From Clostridium_AD sp050717545 (GTDB lineage: Bacteria > Bacillota > Clostridia > Clostridiales > Clostridiaceae): 64,000 bases of DNA. The notes under the pieces are model-generated. The model was not told the origin of the DNA. It ran no database searches and saw nothing but the letters and a program-made list of their open reading frames with translations. The DNA is taken from positions 62,001 through 126,000 of the forward strand of contig NZ_JBOITN010000029.1 of NCBI RefSeq assembly GCF_050717545.1. Reading direction: 5' to 3'. The position numbers and the translations under genes are program-made. How positions within the stretch are numbered: position 1 is the first letter of the stretch; each line of letters opens with the position of its first letter. Shown piece by piece: positions 23,857 through 33,107 of the stretch.

Positions 23857-25326
23857 ATGGTTGAAGATAATAATGAAAATGTAAAACTATATAATGATTA
23901 TGAGAAGAATTTTTCTATAATTGATGGAACATTAAAAGATTGCCCTGATATTGTAAGACGGAAAGTAATTTTGAAGTCAGGAAATAAAGGTTGTTTCTTT
24001 TTTATTCAGGGGTTGTGTGATATAGACCTTTTTCAGAGGGATTTTATGACGCCTTTACTTGATTTAAAAAAACTAGATGATGATGAGGTAAAATATCTTT
24101 CTAATAAACTTCCAATAGCAGGACTAACATTTCCTTTAGAAATTAACAGTATAATAATGGATATAATGGAAGGAAACACAGTCTTTATATGCGACGGATT
24201 AAATTGTGCAATTTCATGTACACTAAAAAAATATGAAAAAAGAAGTATAAAAGAGCCAGACGGTGAAAAGAGTATAAGAGGAGCCCATGATGGTTTTATT
24301 GAGGACGTGGCTACTAATATATCCACTATTAGGCGAAAATTAAAAACTCCCAATCTAAAATTTAAGGATTTTACTGTTGGAAGCATGTCACATCAAACAA
24401 TTTCTGTAGCATACCTTGATAATGTGGCGAGTCCTAACATATTACAAATTATTTCTGACAAAATAAATAATATAAATACTGACAGTTTAATAGCAATTGG
24501 ATATCTAGAACAAATTATAACGGACCATCCAAATTCTATTTTTCCTCAATACCTTTCAACAGAAAGACCGGACAAAGCAATAGCGGGATTACTTGAAGGC
24601 AAATTTGTAATAATGCTTCAAGAAACTTCATTTGTAATGATAGCACCAGTAACTTTTCACGCATTTACTCAAGCACCAGAAGATTATTCTACTCATTGGG
24701 TGGGAGCAAGTTATCTTCGTTTACTTCGAACGGTAGGATTAGTAACAGCATTATTTCTTCCGGGCATATATATTGCATTACTTAGTTATCATTATTACAT
24801 GATACCATTGCCTTTATTAGTGCAACTTGCGCAATCAAGAGCAAAGGTACCTTTTCCTCCAGTTATAGAAGCGTTTTTGATAGAATTTATGATAGAGACT
24901 GTAAGGGAAGCTTCAATTAGACTTCCATCTTTTATCACATCCTCTGTAAGTATAGTTGGAGGACTTGTAATAGGTCAAACAGCTATACAAGCAGGCGTTG
25001 TAAGTGATCTAATGGTAATAGTAATTGCCGCTTCTGCAATATCAGGGTTTACTATGCCTACTTATGATTTGGGAATTTCTATTAGACTTGTTAAATATAT
25101 CGTTATGATATGCTCAGCAATATTTGGTATTCTGGGAGTAGTAATTCCAATGGTAACCTTAGTAGCACACTTAATAGTATTAGATTCCCTAGGAGAACCT
25201 TATTTTCAGCCTCTAGCACCTTTTAAGTTTGCTGATTTAAAGGATACATATATTAGGGCTCCAATCAAATATTTAAAGAAAAGGCCAGATATAGCCAAAC
25301 CTAAGGATAAGGAAAGAGGTAATTAA
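23857..25326 (+). CDS. gerKA: Spore germination receptor subunit A (GerA/GerKA family)
   Basis: 489 residues. GerA-family proteins are inner spore membrane subunits of germinant receptors. The N-terminal soluble domain (to about residue 240) includes IDGTLKDCPDIVRR and EPDGEKSIRGAHDGFIEDVATNISTIRRKLK. The family block YLEQIITDHPNSIFPQYLSTERPDKAIAGLLEGK is followed by several membrane segments and PLAPFKFADLKDTYIRAP near the end. The start codon at 23857 has a weak ribosome site. A sigma-G-like promoter (TGAACT 23787-23792, CGTATAATA from 23811) is possible. First gene of a tight gerKA-KB-KC operon. Confidence 0.93.
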   Translation: MVEDNNENVKLYNDYEKNFSIIDGTLKDCPDIVRRKVILKSGNKGCFFFIQGLCDIDLFQRDFMTPLLDLKKLDDDEVKYLSNKLPIAGLTFPLEINSIIMDIMEGNTVFICDGLNCAISCTLKKYEKRSIKEPDGEKSIRGAHDGFIEDVATNISTIRRKLKTPNLKFKDFTVGSMSHQTISVAYLDNVASPNILQIISDKINNINTDSLIAIGYLEQIITDHPNSIFPQYLSTERPDKAIAGLLEGKFVIMLQETSFVMIAPVTFHAFTQAPEDYSTHWVGASYLRLLRTVGLVTALFLPGIYIALLSYHYYMIPLPLLVQLAQSRAKVPFPPVIEAFLIEFMIETVREASIRLPSFITSSVSIVGGLVIGQTAIQAGVVSDLMVIVIAASAISGFTMPTYDLGISIRLVKYIVMICSAIFGILGVVIPMVTLVAHLIVLDSLGEPYFQPLAPFKFADLKDTYIRAPIKYLKKRPDIAKPKDKERGN

Positions 25327-25327
25327 A

Positions 25328-26416
25328 ATGGATAGTAGGCAAAATCAGATTACATCTGGCCAATTAATGGGATTTATTGTATCGATTCAAATAGGTGCAG
25401 GAGTTCTAACTATGCCTGCTGAATTAGCTAGAGCTAGCGGCCATGATGGTTGGATTTCATTACTTATATATGGAATAATAATAACTGCTGTGATTTCAAT
25501 AATTGTAAAGCTTATGAATAGATATAACAATAAATCAATATACGAAATAAATAAGTTATTATATGGAAAGTACTTAGCTGGATTTTTAAATTTTTTTATA
25601 GTTTTATATTTATGGTACAGCACATGCTTAATTTTAAGAAGTTATACAAATGTAATAAATATTCATCTATTAAGAGCAACTCCCACATTAATATTATGCA
25701 TTTTTACTATAATACCAACTTACTACTTAGCGTGGTACGGAATAAAATATGTAGCAAGATTCTCAATTACGATATATCTTTCTCTAACTTTTGGATGTCT
25801 TTTGTTTTTCCTTGTATTTAAAGACTTGAGATTTAACTTTTTAATGCCAATTGCTCAAAGTGGTATAAAAGGTATAAAAGATAGTTTTAGTCCCTGCGTG
25901 TTTTCATTCCTAGGGTATGAAGTAATTTCAGTTATATATCCAGAAATTACAAACAAAAAAAAGGCTATGAAATATGCTATAGGTGCAAATTTAATTACCA
26001 CAATGTTTTGTATCCTTCTTGTTTTAGTTGTCACATCTTTTTTTGGAGAAGAGATTTTAAAAAAAAGTATGTATCCAACAATCACACTGGCAAGGTCATA
26101 TAGAGCACCAATAATTGAGAGAATGGATATACTATTTATAGCTATGTGGCTACCAGTAATAGAGATGACTATTAGAGGATACTTTTGTGTAACATATTAT
26201 AGTATAAATAAACTACTAAAGCTAAAGAAAAAAGGTATATATCTATTTGTGTTTACGGCAATAACGATATTACTAAGTAATGTACCCAAAAGCCTGTCAC
26301 AAATTAATAAGTACAGTAATGTTATGTTATTATCAGGAACTGTATTTTCAGTATTTATGATTATAAGTTATGTATTTTCTTTCATAAGAAAAAGGGGAGT
26401 GAAGCCACTTGTATAA
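25328..26416 (+). CDS. gerKB: Spore germination receptor subunit B (GerKB family)
   Basis: 362 residues, ten or so membrane segments, of the GerB family within the amino acid-polyamine-organocation superfamily. The N-terminal GQLMGFIVSIQIGAGVLTMPAELAR corresponds to the broken first helix that lines the germinant pocket in structures of this family. The gene begins 1 bp after gerKA stops, with AAAGAGGTAATTAAA as ribosome site. It should recognise the germinant (amino acid or similar) in the spore inner membrane. Confidence 0.93.
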   Translation: MDSRQNQITSGQLMGFIVSIQIGAGVLTMPAELARASGHDGWISLLIYGIIITAVISIIVKLMNRYNNKSIYEINKLLYGKYLAGFLNFFIVLYLWYSTCLILRSYTNVINIHLLRATPTLILCIFTIIPTYYLAWYGIKYVARFSITIYLSLTFGCLLFFLVFKDLRFNFLMPIAQSGIKGIKDSFSPCVFSFLGYEVISVIYPEITNKKKAMKYAIGANLITTMFCILLVLVVTSFFGEEILKKSMYPTITLARSYRAPIIERMDILFIAMWLPVIEMTIRGYFCVTYYSINKLLKLKKKGIYLFVFTAITILLSNVPKSLSQINKYSNVMLLSGTVFSVFMIISYVFSFIRKRGVKPLV

Positions 26417-27539
26417 AAGGGTAATAAAATTAACTATACTATTAATTGCTATTCCTTTTATACTTTGTGGATGTTGGGATCAAGTACTAGTAGAGAAAGT
26501 TGGGTTTATAACAATAGTAGGTATAGAAACAGCACCTCAAGGAAATTTAAGACTTACCTATTCTGTGCCTATAGTTGATTCAGACACTGCTATTAGATCA
26601 GAAGTACTTGATACTCAGGCAAATTTAACAAGGATAGCTAGAGACAAACTAAACAGAACTTCATCAAAGGGGATGCTAGCAGGTAAAATTCAACTAGTTT
26701 TATACTCTAAACAAATTGCTGGAGAGGGTCGTATAGCTGGTATTAATACAATATTTGAAAGGGATCCATCAAATCCAATACTTGCCTGGGTAGTTGTTGT
26801 TGATGGGAGTCCTAGAGATCTAATACACCAAGCAGAAGAGAATCTTAAGGATAAACCTAGAGCATCTGTATATTTGAATGATCTTCTTGAACGAGCAGTT
26901 AGTACTGCAAGCACAATTGAAACAAGAGTTTTTAGTTATGATTTACTAAGTATGGCACCAGGTATTGATAATATATGTCCTCTAATTAAAATTACTGATA
27001 AATCTGTTGAGGTTAATGGGTCAGTCTTATTTTCAAGTGAAAAAATGGTTGGAACTATAAATGTACAAGATAATGGGCTTTTAATGGCAATGATGAAAAC
27101 TTTAAAAAATAAGAAATTTACGTATAATGCTAGTATTCCTTCTGAAGATGGAGGAATTTATAGCGAGAGACGAAGCTCAGCTATTATGCTTATTCAAAAC
27201 AGTAACAAAATAAAAATTTCCATTCAAGATAATAAACCTATAGTAGATATTTACTTAGACTTTTCTGGATATGCTGATGAATATAAATGGGATAATTTAA
27301 ATGATGAAAAAGAAGTTAAAAAATTAAATGATCATGTACAGCAGCAAATACAACAAGACTGTCAAAAATTAATTGGTTACATGCAAAAAGTGGGAAGTGA
27401 TCCTATAGGTATAGGAGATATGGTAAGAGGAAAGAATAACAGATACTTTGAAAAAGTAGATTGGCATAAGTCATATAAAGAGGCAACAATAACCGCCCAT
27501 GTTAAATTTAATTTGATAGAATATGGAGATATACAATAG
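26409..27539 (+). CDS. gerKC: Spore germination lipoprotein subunit C (GerKC family)
   Basis: 376 residues with a TTG start, chosen because AAAAGGGGAGTG precedes it and the mature N-terminus fits; it overlaps the gerKB stop by 8 nt. A signal peptide ends in the lipobox FILCGC, followed by WDQVLVEKVGFITIVGIE, the conserved GerC start. The rest is the three-domain GerC fold that sits on the outer face of the spore inner membrane. The last gene of the receptor operon. No obvious terminator directly after; a small reading frame and a terminator follow at 27673-27834. Confidence 0.92.
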   Translation: MYKRVIKLTILLIAIPFILCGCWDQVLVEKVGFITIVGIETAPQGNLRLTYSVPIVDSDTAIRSEVLDTQANLTRIARDKLNRTSSKGMLAGKIQLVLYSKQIAGEGRIAGINTIFERDPSNPILAWVVVVDGSPRDLIHQAEENLKDKPRASVYLNDLLERAVSTASTIETRVFSYDLLSMAPGIDNICPLIKITDKSVEVNGSVLFSSEKMVGTINVQDNGLLMAMMKTLKNKKFTYNASIPSEDGGIYSERRSSAIMLIQNSNKIKISIQDNKPIVDIYLDFSGYADEYKWDNLNDEKEVKKLNDHVQQQIQQDCQKLIGYMQKVGSDPIGIGDMVRGKNNRYFEKVDWHKSYKEATITAHVKFNLIEYGDIQ

Positions 27540-27672
27540 TGTGATTTATGTCTACAGAGTAAAATTGTAATTTCATGTCTAGAATGATATAATACAATTA
27601 TAATAAATAATTTACATAAAATAATTATGAACTGTAAATGTTTGTTTTAAATTAATGAGTGAGGTGAAGTCT

Positions 27673-27843
27673 ATGTTAGCTTATAATGATAAAATTTCTA
27701 TAATAGAAAAATATATGAACACACCTAATGTAGGACCACGTATAATTGCTAACATGAAAATTAATATTGAATTAAATCATAATTTAATTAAAAACACCAA
27801 GAAAGATGTACCACTTTCTTGGTGTTTTATTTTTGAAAATTAA
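27673..27843 (+). CDS. Possible small protein downstream of gerKC
   Basis: A 56-residue frame from ATG 27673 with a strong GAGGTGAAG ribosome site: it opens MLAYNDKISIIEKYMNT and contains NVGPRIIANMKINIELNHN. No known family. Its last 17 codons lie within the terminator at 27791-27834, so the carboxyl end is unlikely to be under protein-level selection. It may be a short real peptide gene or a chance frame. The ribosome site is the only positive evidence. Confidence 0.35.
   Translation: MLAYNDKISIIEKYMNTPNVGPRIIANMKINIELNHNLIKNTKKDVPLSWCFIFEN
27791..27834 (+). terminator. Intrinsic terminator
   Basis: AAAACACCAAGAAAG (27791-27805) pairs perfectly with CTTTCTTGGTGTTTT (27814-27828), followed by ATTTTTG. 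It ends the ger operon or the small reading frame. Confidence 0.88.
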
Positions 27844-27924
27844 AAGGTAAGGCAGCGCTAAAAAGTAGTTAACTTGTATGATAGTTATTTCTAAAAACAT
27901 ATAAAATAAAAGGAGAGTTTAAGT

Positions 27925-28473
27925 ATGAATAAAAGCGAAATTATAATTAAGGGATTACCGGTGAAAACAAATAGGTTAGAAAGTGGAGATGTTAAGTTAC
28001 TATTTAAAATAGGAACTTACGATGAAAAAGAATCTGTTTATAGAGTGATTGTAAAAAAAGATTATTGGAGAGATGCGGTAGTAGGTATGAAGGATGCAAA
28101 TTATTTTGTAATTAAAGGTGAGCTTAAAGCATGTGTAAACAGTAAAGGGACACCATTTATTTCAGTGGAAGCAACATCAATTAAAATATTTAATTTGATA
28201 AAGGATGAGAATGGTCAAATAGATTTAAATTGTGAAATGCCAACTGGAACTGATATAATAATGGATATTTCAAAGTTAGTAAATGAAAATGAAGATATGT
28301 CAATAAAGCGTTCGAAGAATAAAGCAATAAACTACATGAAAAACAACAATAAGTTTAACAAACCTATTGTTATTAAAAGAGATAGTCTTGTAATTGTGTC
28401 AGGGCATGATGAGTATGCAGCAGCACTAGAACTTGGATTAAATAATGTTCCAGTTTCATATGAGGATAATTAA
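27925..28473 (+). CDS. Hypothetical protein with ParB-like C-terminal segment
   Basis: 182 residues, no firm family. The N-terminal 95 residues look like a small beta-rich domain (GDVKLLFKIGTYDEKESVYRVIVK, then YFVIKGELKACVNSKGTPFISVEATSI), which recalls an OB-fold. The C-terminal part, about residues 145-182, contains FNKPIVIKRDSLVIVSGHDEYAAALELGLNNVPV. This resembles the ParB/Sulfiredoxin core in which GxxRxxAAxxLG follows a short beta hairpin, but the catalytic-type Arg is replaced (GHDEYAAA). AAAGGAG precedes the ATG. Single gene. Nucleic-acid binding is a guess. Confidence 0.6.
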   Translation: MNKSEIIIKGLPVKTNRLESGDVKLLFKIGTYDEKESVYRVIVKKDYWRDAVVGMKDANYFVIKGELKACVNSKGTPFISVEATSIKIFNLIKDENGQIDLNCEMPTGTDIIMDISKLVNENEDMSIKRSKNKAINYMKNNNKFNKPIVIKRDSLVIVSGHDEYAAALELGLNNVPVSYEDN

Positions 28474-28658
28474 ATAAAATTATTTAATAAGCAAGATCAA
28501 AGTGAGATTAATTATGAGAAAAAAGTGTGAAATTATAAATGATGTTTGTTATTATTATAAGATATAAGTGTATGTTTTTAATTGTTTTGAAAAATATTAG
28601 CATTAATAAGCGTAATATAGTATATTTGCAATAAATTGGTTGTATTTTTGTTGTAAGG

Positions 28659-28687
28659 TTGATTTTATTGTCGAAGTCTAGTATGAT
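28659..28687 (+). promoter_or_regulatory. Candidate promoter of the betaine transporter operon
   Basis: TTGATT (28659-28664), 17-bp spacer, TATGAT (28682-28687), about 75 bp before the ATP-binding subunit gene. Osmotic control would be expected from the operon content but no specific site is seen. Confidence 0.45.
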
Positions 28688-28762
28688 GTAAAGATAAAGC
28701 TTAAATTTAAATATATGAGTTTACGGTTTGTACATAAATGAAATAATTAATGAGGTGAATAA

Positions 28763-29980
28763 ATGTTAAAAATTGAAGTTAAAGGATTGACTAAAATTTT
28801 TGGAAAAAATCCTAAACAAGGTATAAAACTTTTACAAGAAGGAAAAACAAAACCAGAGATTTTGAAAGAGACAGGAATGACTGTTGGTGTGAACAGAGTA
28901 TCATTTGAAGTAAATTCAGGAGAAATTTTTGTAATTATGGGGTTATCAGGGAGTGGTAAATCCACCCTTGTTAGATTAATTAATCGTCTAATTGAACCAA
29001 ATGCTGGTAGTGTATTAGTTGACGGTGAAGATTTAGCGAAAATGGATAAACATAAATTAAGGAAGACAAGACGTAAGAAACTAAGTATGGTTTTCCAAGG
29101 GTTTGGATTATTCCCACATCGCACAATACTAGAGAATGCAGGATATGGGTTAGAAGTACAAGGAATGGACAAAAAGGAAATTGCCAAAAAAGCTCTTGAA
29201 TCATTACAGCTTGTCGGACTAGTAGGGTATGAAGATCAATATCCTAGTCAATTATCTGGAGGAATGAAACAAAGAGTAGGACTTGCAAGAGCTTTAGCTA
29301 ATGATCCAGATATCTTATTAATGGATGAAGCTTTTTCAGCTTTAGATCCACTAATTCGTAAAGAAATGCAAGATCAACTTATAGATTTACAAGCGGCTAT
29401 GCATAAAACAATTCTTTTTATAACTCACGATTTAGATGAAGCACTTAAAATAGGTGACAAAATTGCAATAATGAAAGATGGCGTGATTGTTCAGGTTGGT
29501 ACGCCAGAAGAAATTATGACAAACCCTGCTGATGAGTATGTTAGAAAGTTTGTTGAAGATGTAGATAGATCTAAGGTTTTTTCTGCGCAACATGTTATGA
29601 AACGCCCAGAAACAATTGATATAGAAAAACATGGCCCTAGGGTTGCATTGCAACGTATGAAACAGGCTGGAATTTCGAGTATTTATGTTATTAATAAAAA
29701 TAGAGAGTTTTTAGGTGTTGTAACTGCAGAAGCGGCTTCAGAAGCTGTGAAAAATGGGATTAAAGACATTCATGATGTTATAATCACTGATGTACCTGTG
29801 GTTCTTCCAGATTTATCATTAAATGATTTGTTTGAAATAATACACAATTCTTCTGTACCTGTAGCTGTTGTTGAAAACAAAATATTAAAAGGAATTATAG
29901 TTCGAGGCGCAGTACTAGCGGCTCTTGCAGGAAAAGAGGTGAATCTTAATGAAACAAATACCACAGATACCAATAGTTAA
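28763..29980 (+). CDS. opuAA: Glycine betaine/proline ABC transporter ATP-binding protein with CBS domains
   Basis: 405 residues. Full ABC ATPase: Walker A MGLSGSGKSTLVRL near residue 55, signature LSGGMKQRVGLARALA, Walker B DILLMDEAFSALDP and switch His in FITHDLDEAL. The opening with FGKNPKQGIKLLQEGKTKPEIL is typical of the ProV/OpuAA branch. Residues from about 280 form a tandem CBS domain, which in OpuA senses ionic strength or nucleotides such as c-di-AMP. The gene overlaps the permease gene by 32 nt. Cytoplasmic energy-coupling subunit of osmoprotectant uptake. Confidence 0.93.
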   Translation: MLKIEVKGLTKIFGKNPKQGIKLLQEGKTKPEILKETGMTVGVNRVSFEVNSGEIFVIMGLSGSGKSTLVRLINRLIEPNAGSVLVDGEDLAKMDKHKLRKTRRKKLSMVFQGFGLFPHRTILENAGYGLEVQGMDKKEIAKKALESLQLVGLVGYEDQYPSQLSGGMKQRVGLARALANDPDILLMDEAFSALDPLIRKEMQDQLIDLQAAMHKTILFITHDLDEALKIGDKIAIMKDGVIVQVGTPEEIMTNPADEYVRKFVEDVDRSKVFSAQHVMKRPETIDIEKHGPRVALQRMKQAGISSIYVINKNREFLGVVTAEAASEAVKNGIKDIHDVIITDVPVVLPDLSLNDLFEIIHNSSVPVAVVENKILKGIIVRGAVLAALAGKEVNLNETNTTDTNS

Positions 29981-30791
29981 ATGGGCTGACATGCTTGTAG
30001 AATGGTTAAGGGAAAATGCACAATGGTTTTTTGAACCAATTAAAGATGGATTAGATTCAGTTGTGACTGGTATAAGTGACGGATTAATAGCTATTCCTCC
30101 ACTAGTTTTTATTATAATTATTGTAGCATTAACAATATTTATTACTAAGAGAAAAATAGGCCTTGCATTATTTGCATTAATTGGGTTATTGTTAATACAA
30201 AATCTTGGATATTGGGAACAAACAATGCTTACGCTTTCATTAATTTTAACATCTAGTTCAATATCGATTTTGATCGGAATTCCTCTTGGAATTTGGATGT
30301 CAAAAAATACAACAGTTCAAAATATAATAACGCCTATATTAGATTTTATGCAGACTATGCCTGCATTTGTTTATCTAATACCAGCGGTTTCTTTCTTTGG
30401 AATAGGAATGGTACCTGGAATTATAGCATCTGTTATATTTGCAATGCCACCAGTGGTAAGGTTAACTAATCTAGGTATTCGCCAAGTTTCAGAGGAATTA
30501 ATAGAGGCAGCAAATGCATTCGGTTCAACTCCTACTCAAAAACTTATGAAGGTTCAACTTCCACTTGCAAAAAATACAATTATGGCAGGGGTTAACCAAA
30601 CAATTATGTTATCGCTCTCTATGGTTGTTATTGCATCTATGATTGGTGCTGACGGATTGGGCGTTGAAGTTTTTAGAGCTGTAACAAGAAACGAAGCTGG
30701 TCAAGGATTCGCATCAGGCCTAGCTATTGTTATATTGGCTATGATACTAGACCGTATTACTCAAGCAATGAATGTAAGAAATGATTCTTAA
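29949..30791 (+). CDS. opuAB: Glycine betaine/proline ABC transporter permease
   Basis: 280 residues with about six membrane segments. The permease coupling loop is EAANAFGSTPTQKLMKVQLPLAKNTIMAG, the EAA motif that docks onto the ATPase. Other ProW-type segments are FMQTMPAFVYLIPAVSFFGIG and MPPVVRLTNLGIRQV. It starts inside the end of the ATPase gene, with AAAGAGGTGAAT as ribosome site. Membrane channel of the betaine transporter. Confidence 0.93.
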   Translation: MKQIPQIPIVKWADMLVEWLRENAQWFFEPIKDGLDSVVTGISDGLIAIPPLVFIIIIVALTIFITKRKIGLALFALIGLLLIQNLGYWEQTMLTLSLILTSSSISILIGIPLGIWMSKNTTVQNIITPILDFMQTMPAFVYLIPAVSFFGIGMVPGIIASVIFAMPPVVRLTNLGIRQVSEELIEAANAFGSTPTQKLMKVQLPLAKNTIMAGVNQTIMLSLSMVVIASMIGADGLGVEVFRAVTRNEAGQGFASGLAIVILAMILDRITQAMNVRNDS

Positions 30792-30867
30792 AGTTAAATA
30801 GTTTGTATATATAATTAACTCAAATCTTGAGTGATGTTGCATTGAAAATATAAGGAGGAATAAATTT

Positions 30868-31767
30868 ATGATTAAAAACAATTGGAAAAAACTTAGTGTG
30901 GTAGCCTTTAGTATTGTAGCCCTAACGTTTGTCGGCTGCAGTAATAAGACTGCTGAAGAAGCAAAGACTGATGACACGTCTATTGGTGAGAAAATGGATT
31001 ATAAAATTACAGGTATAGATGCGGGTTCAGGCGTAGTTCAAGCTTCTGAAAAAGCTGTTGAAGACTATAAATTAGATTATACTGTACAAACTAGTTCGGG
31101 TGCTGCTATGACACAAGCACTTGCAGATGCATATAAAAATAAAGAGCCAATTGTAATTACTGGTTGGTCACCACACTGGATGTTTAGCAAATATGACTTA
31201 AAATACCTAAAAGACCCTAAAGGTTCTTTTGGAGATGCTGAACATATAGACACAGTTGTACGCAAAGGCTTAAAAGAAGATAAACCAAATGCATATAAGA
31301 TATTAGATCAATTTGCTTGGGAGCCTTCAGATTCTGAAGCTGTTATGCTTAAAATTAACGCTGGTGGAGATGCAAAGGAAATTGCAACACAATGGATTAC
31401 TGACAATAAAGATACTGTAAGTAAATGGACAAAAGGTACAAAGAAAGTAGATGGCGAGGAAATCAAACTTGCATATGTTGCTTGGGATACAGAAATTGCA
31501 TCTACTAATGTAATTGGATTAGCACTTGAAGATATGGGATACAAAGTTAAACTTACACAAGTAGATGCAGGACCAATGTGGGCTGCAGTAGCTAGTGGAG
31601 ATGCAGATGCTATTGTTGCAGCTTGGCTACCAGGAACACATGCTAAATATATGACTGATTACAAAGATAAAGTTGAAAATTTAGGACCAAACCTAGAAGG
31701 AGCTAAAATAGGTTTAGTTGTTCCAACATATATGGATATTGATTCAATAGAAGAGTTAGTAAAATAG
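30868..31767 (+). CDS. opuAC: Glycine betaine-binding lipoprotein
   Basis: 299 residues. The signal peptide ends at the lipobox FVGC (Cys about residue 24), then a linker and the OpuAC/ProX domain. Aromatic residues of the kind that cage quaternary amines are seen in GWSPHWMF, YVAWDTE, GPMWAAV and AAWLPGTHAKY. It is anchored outside the membrane and delivers betaine to the permease. GGAGGAATAAATTT precedes the ATG, 76 bp after the permease gene. A terminator at 31788-31826 ends the operon. Confidence 0.93.
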   Translation: MIKNNWKKLSVVAFSIVALTFVGCSNKTAEEAKTDDTSIGEKMDYKITGIDAGSGVVQASEKAVEDYKLDYTVQTSSGAAMTQALADAYKNKEPIVITGWSPHWMFSKYDLKYLKDPKGSFGDAEHIDTVVRKGLKEDKPNAYKILDQFAWEPSDSEAVMLKINAGGDAKEIATQWITDNKDTVSKWTKGTKKVDGEEIKLAYVAWDTEIASTNVIGLALEDMGYKVKLTQVDAGPMWAAVASGDADAIVAAWLPGTHAKYMTDYKDKVENLGPNLEGAKIGLVVPTYMDIDSIEELVK

Positions 31768-31787
31768 ATTATAATTATAAAATATAA

Positions 31788-31826
31788 ACAAAAATAGGCT
31801 TTTATAAGGCCTATTTTTGTTTTTTG
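31788..31826 (+). terminator. Intrinsic terminator after opuAC
   Basis: ACAAAAATAGGC (31788-31799) pairs perfectly with GCCTATTTTTGT (31809-31820), then TTTTTT. Confidence 0.9.
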
Positions 31827-31974
31827 ATTTATAATATTCTATATTTTGAGATATCATTAATTTAATATATAGTTATTTTACTATTCTTGTTTTTATTAAA
31901 ATCATAAAAATTGGAGCAGTTTTAAATTTATAGCATAGGATATTACATAAAGCTAATAATTAAGAGGAGCTGCT

Positions 31975-32700
31975 ATGTATAATTGTTATAATAGATCTAA
32001 TATTATAAAACCCAGCATTGTATCTTATGCCATAGGGGATGTAAATGGTGATAGAATAGCCGATAATGTATATTTAACGGGTTCGCTTACAGTTGAAAGT
32101 CCATTTATTCAAAACATTACGCTTGTAATTCAAGATGGGAAAAATGGTGAGTTTACGAGTATATCTCTTAGTGAAAATGCAGGATACAACCCGACCTTAT
32201 TTTTGGGGGATTTTACAGGAAATCATGTAGATGATATTTTGATAGGTATAAACACAGGCGGTAGTGGTGGAATTATGTATTACTATATTTATTCGTTTAT
32301 TAATAACGTGGCAAAATTAATATTTGATTATAATGTATACAATGAAGAATATAAATATAACGTTGCTTATAAAGACAACTATAAGGTGCAAGTTGTTAGT
32401 TACGAAAATAATAATGAATATATTATAGATATATCTAATAGAGAAATAGATTATCTAAATGAAATATACTATGAGAATGGTAAACTTAGAAATTCGATTA
32501 ATGGGTTTATAAATCCCTTAAGCGGTTTATATCCTGTTGATTTTGATTCAGATAAAGTATATGAACTATTAGCATATCAGAAAATAGCAGGAAGATATAA
32601 TGCAGATTCACTAGGGTATGTATTGAACACATTAAAGTGGAAAGATAATGTTTTTGGTTTGGATAATCAGAATGTAGCTATTTTTGGATCACAGAAATAG
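31975..32700 (+). CDS. VCBS/FG-GAP-like repeat protein of unknown function
   Basis: 241 residues, no signal peptide. Two Ca-binding-like loops are visible: DVNGDRIADNVYLTG near residue 23 and DFTGNHVDDILIGINTGGSGG near residue 78, with a weaker DFDSDKVYELLAY near 197. These recall FG-GAP/VCBS blades. It opens MYNCYNRSNIIKPSIVSYAIGDVNGD, like uncharacterised spore-associated clostridial proteins. GAGGAGCTGCT precedes the ATG. Single gene between terminators. Role unknown; a spore coat or surface protein is possible. Confidence 0.6.
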   Translation: MYNCYNRSNIIKPSIVSYAIGDVNGDRIADNVYLTGSLTVESPFIQNITLVIQDGKNGEFTSISLSENAGYNPTLFLGDFTGNHVDDILIGINTGGSGGIMYYYIYSFINNVAKLIFDYNVYNEEYKYNVAYKDNYKVQVVSYENNNEYIIDISNREIDYLNEIYYENGKLRNSINGFINPLSGLYPVDFDSDKVYELLAYQKIAGRYNADSLGYVLNTLKWKDNVFGLDNQNVAIFGSQK

Positions 32701-33107
32701 GTAATAATACAAATGTTTTGAATTTGTTAACGGCAATGGAGGGTGTTGTACAAATTTTGTTTCACAATGCAAAAAGCTATGATTATAAAAAAGTACATTT
32801 TTTAAAAATTGTATTATGATAACAATATAAAATGAGACTGTAATAGATTTAATTACAGTCTCATTTTTGTAATAACTATTTTAAAATCATTATTCCTTGA
32901 TAATTATTATTTAATAATTGAGTAAAGAGTTATTAATTTATCTTTCGCTTAATATAATATAAAAATATCATATTATTTAATAAGTTAAGTAATTATATAT
33001 TTTTTTAAAATAACAAGATCTACAGCAATTGGCATTTTAAAAGTGGGAAATTTCATTAAATTATATAAAATAAAGTAATTAAGAAAAAAATTAGGGGGGG
33101 TTATTAA
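32701..33107. other. Intergenic region before the liv operon
   Basis: Contains a terminator (32829-32869) and the GGGGGGG ribosome site of livJ. The rest is AT-rich and no coding frame or further fold is evident. Confidence 0.6.
32829..32869 (+). terminator. Intrinsic terminator
   Basis: AAAATGAGACTGTAAT (32829-32844) pairs perfectly with ATTACAGTCTCATTTT (32852-32867), then TTGT. It ends the transcript of the 31975 gene. Confidence 0.88.

Noticed and set aside
24033..24386. 117-codon minus-strand open frame inside gerKA
   Set aside because: Antisense to the conserved GerA soluble domain, no ribosome site.
28747..29187. 146-codon minus-strand open frame
   Set aside because: It lies wholly opposite the conserved betaine transporter ATPase gene; composition is a mirror of that gene and it has no ribosome site.
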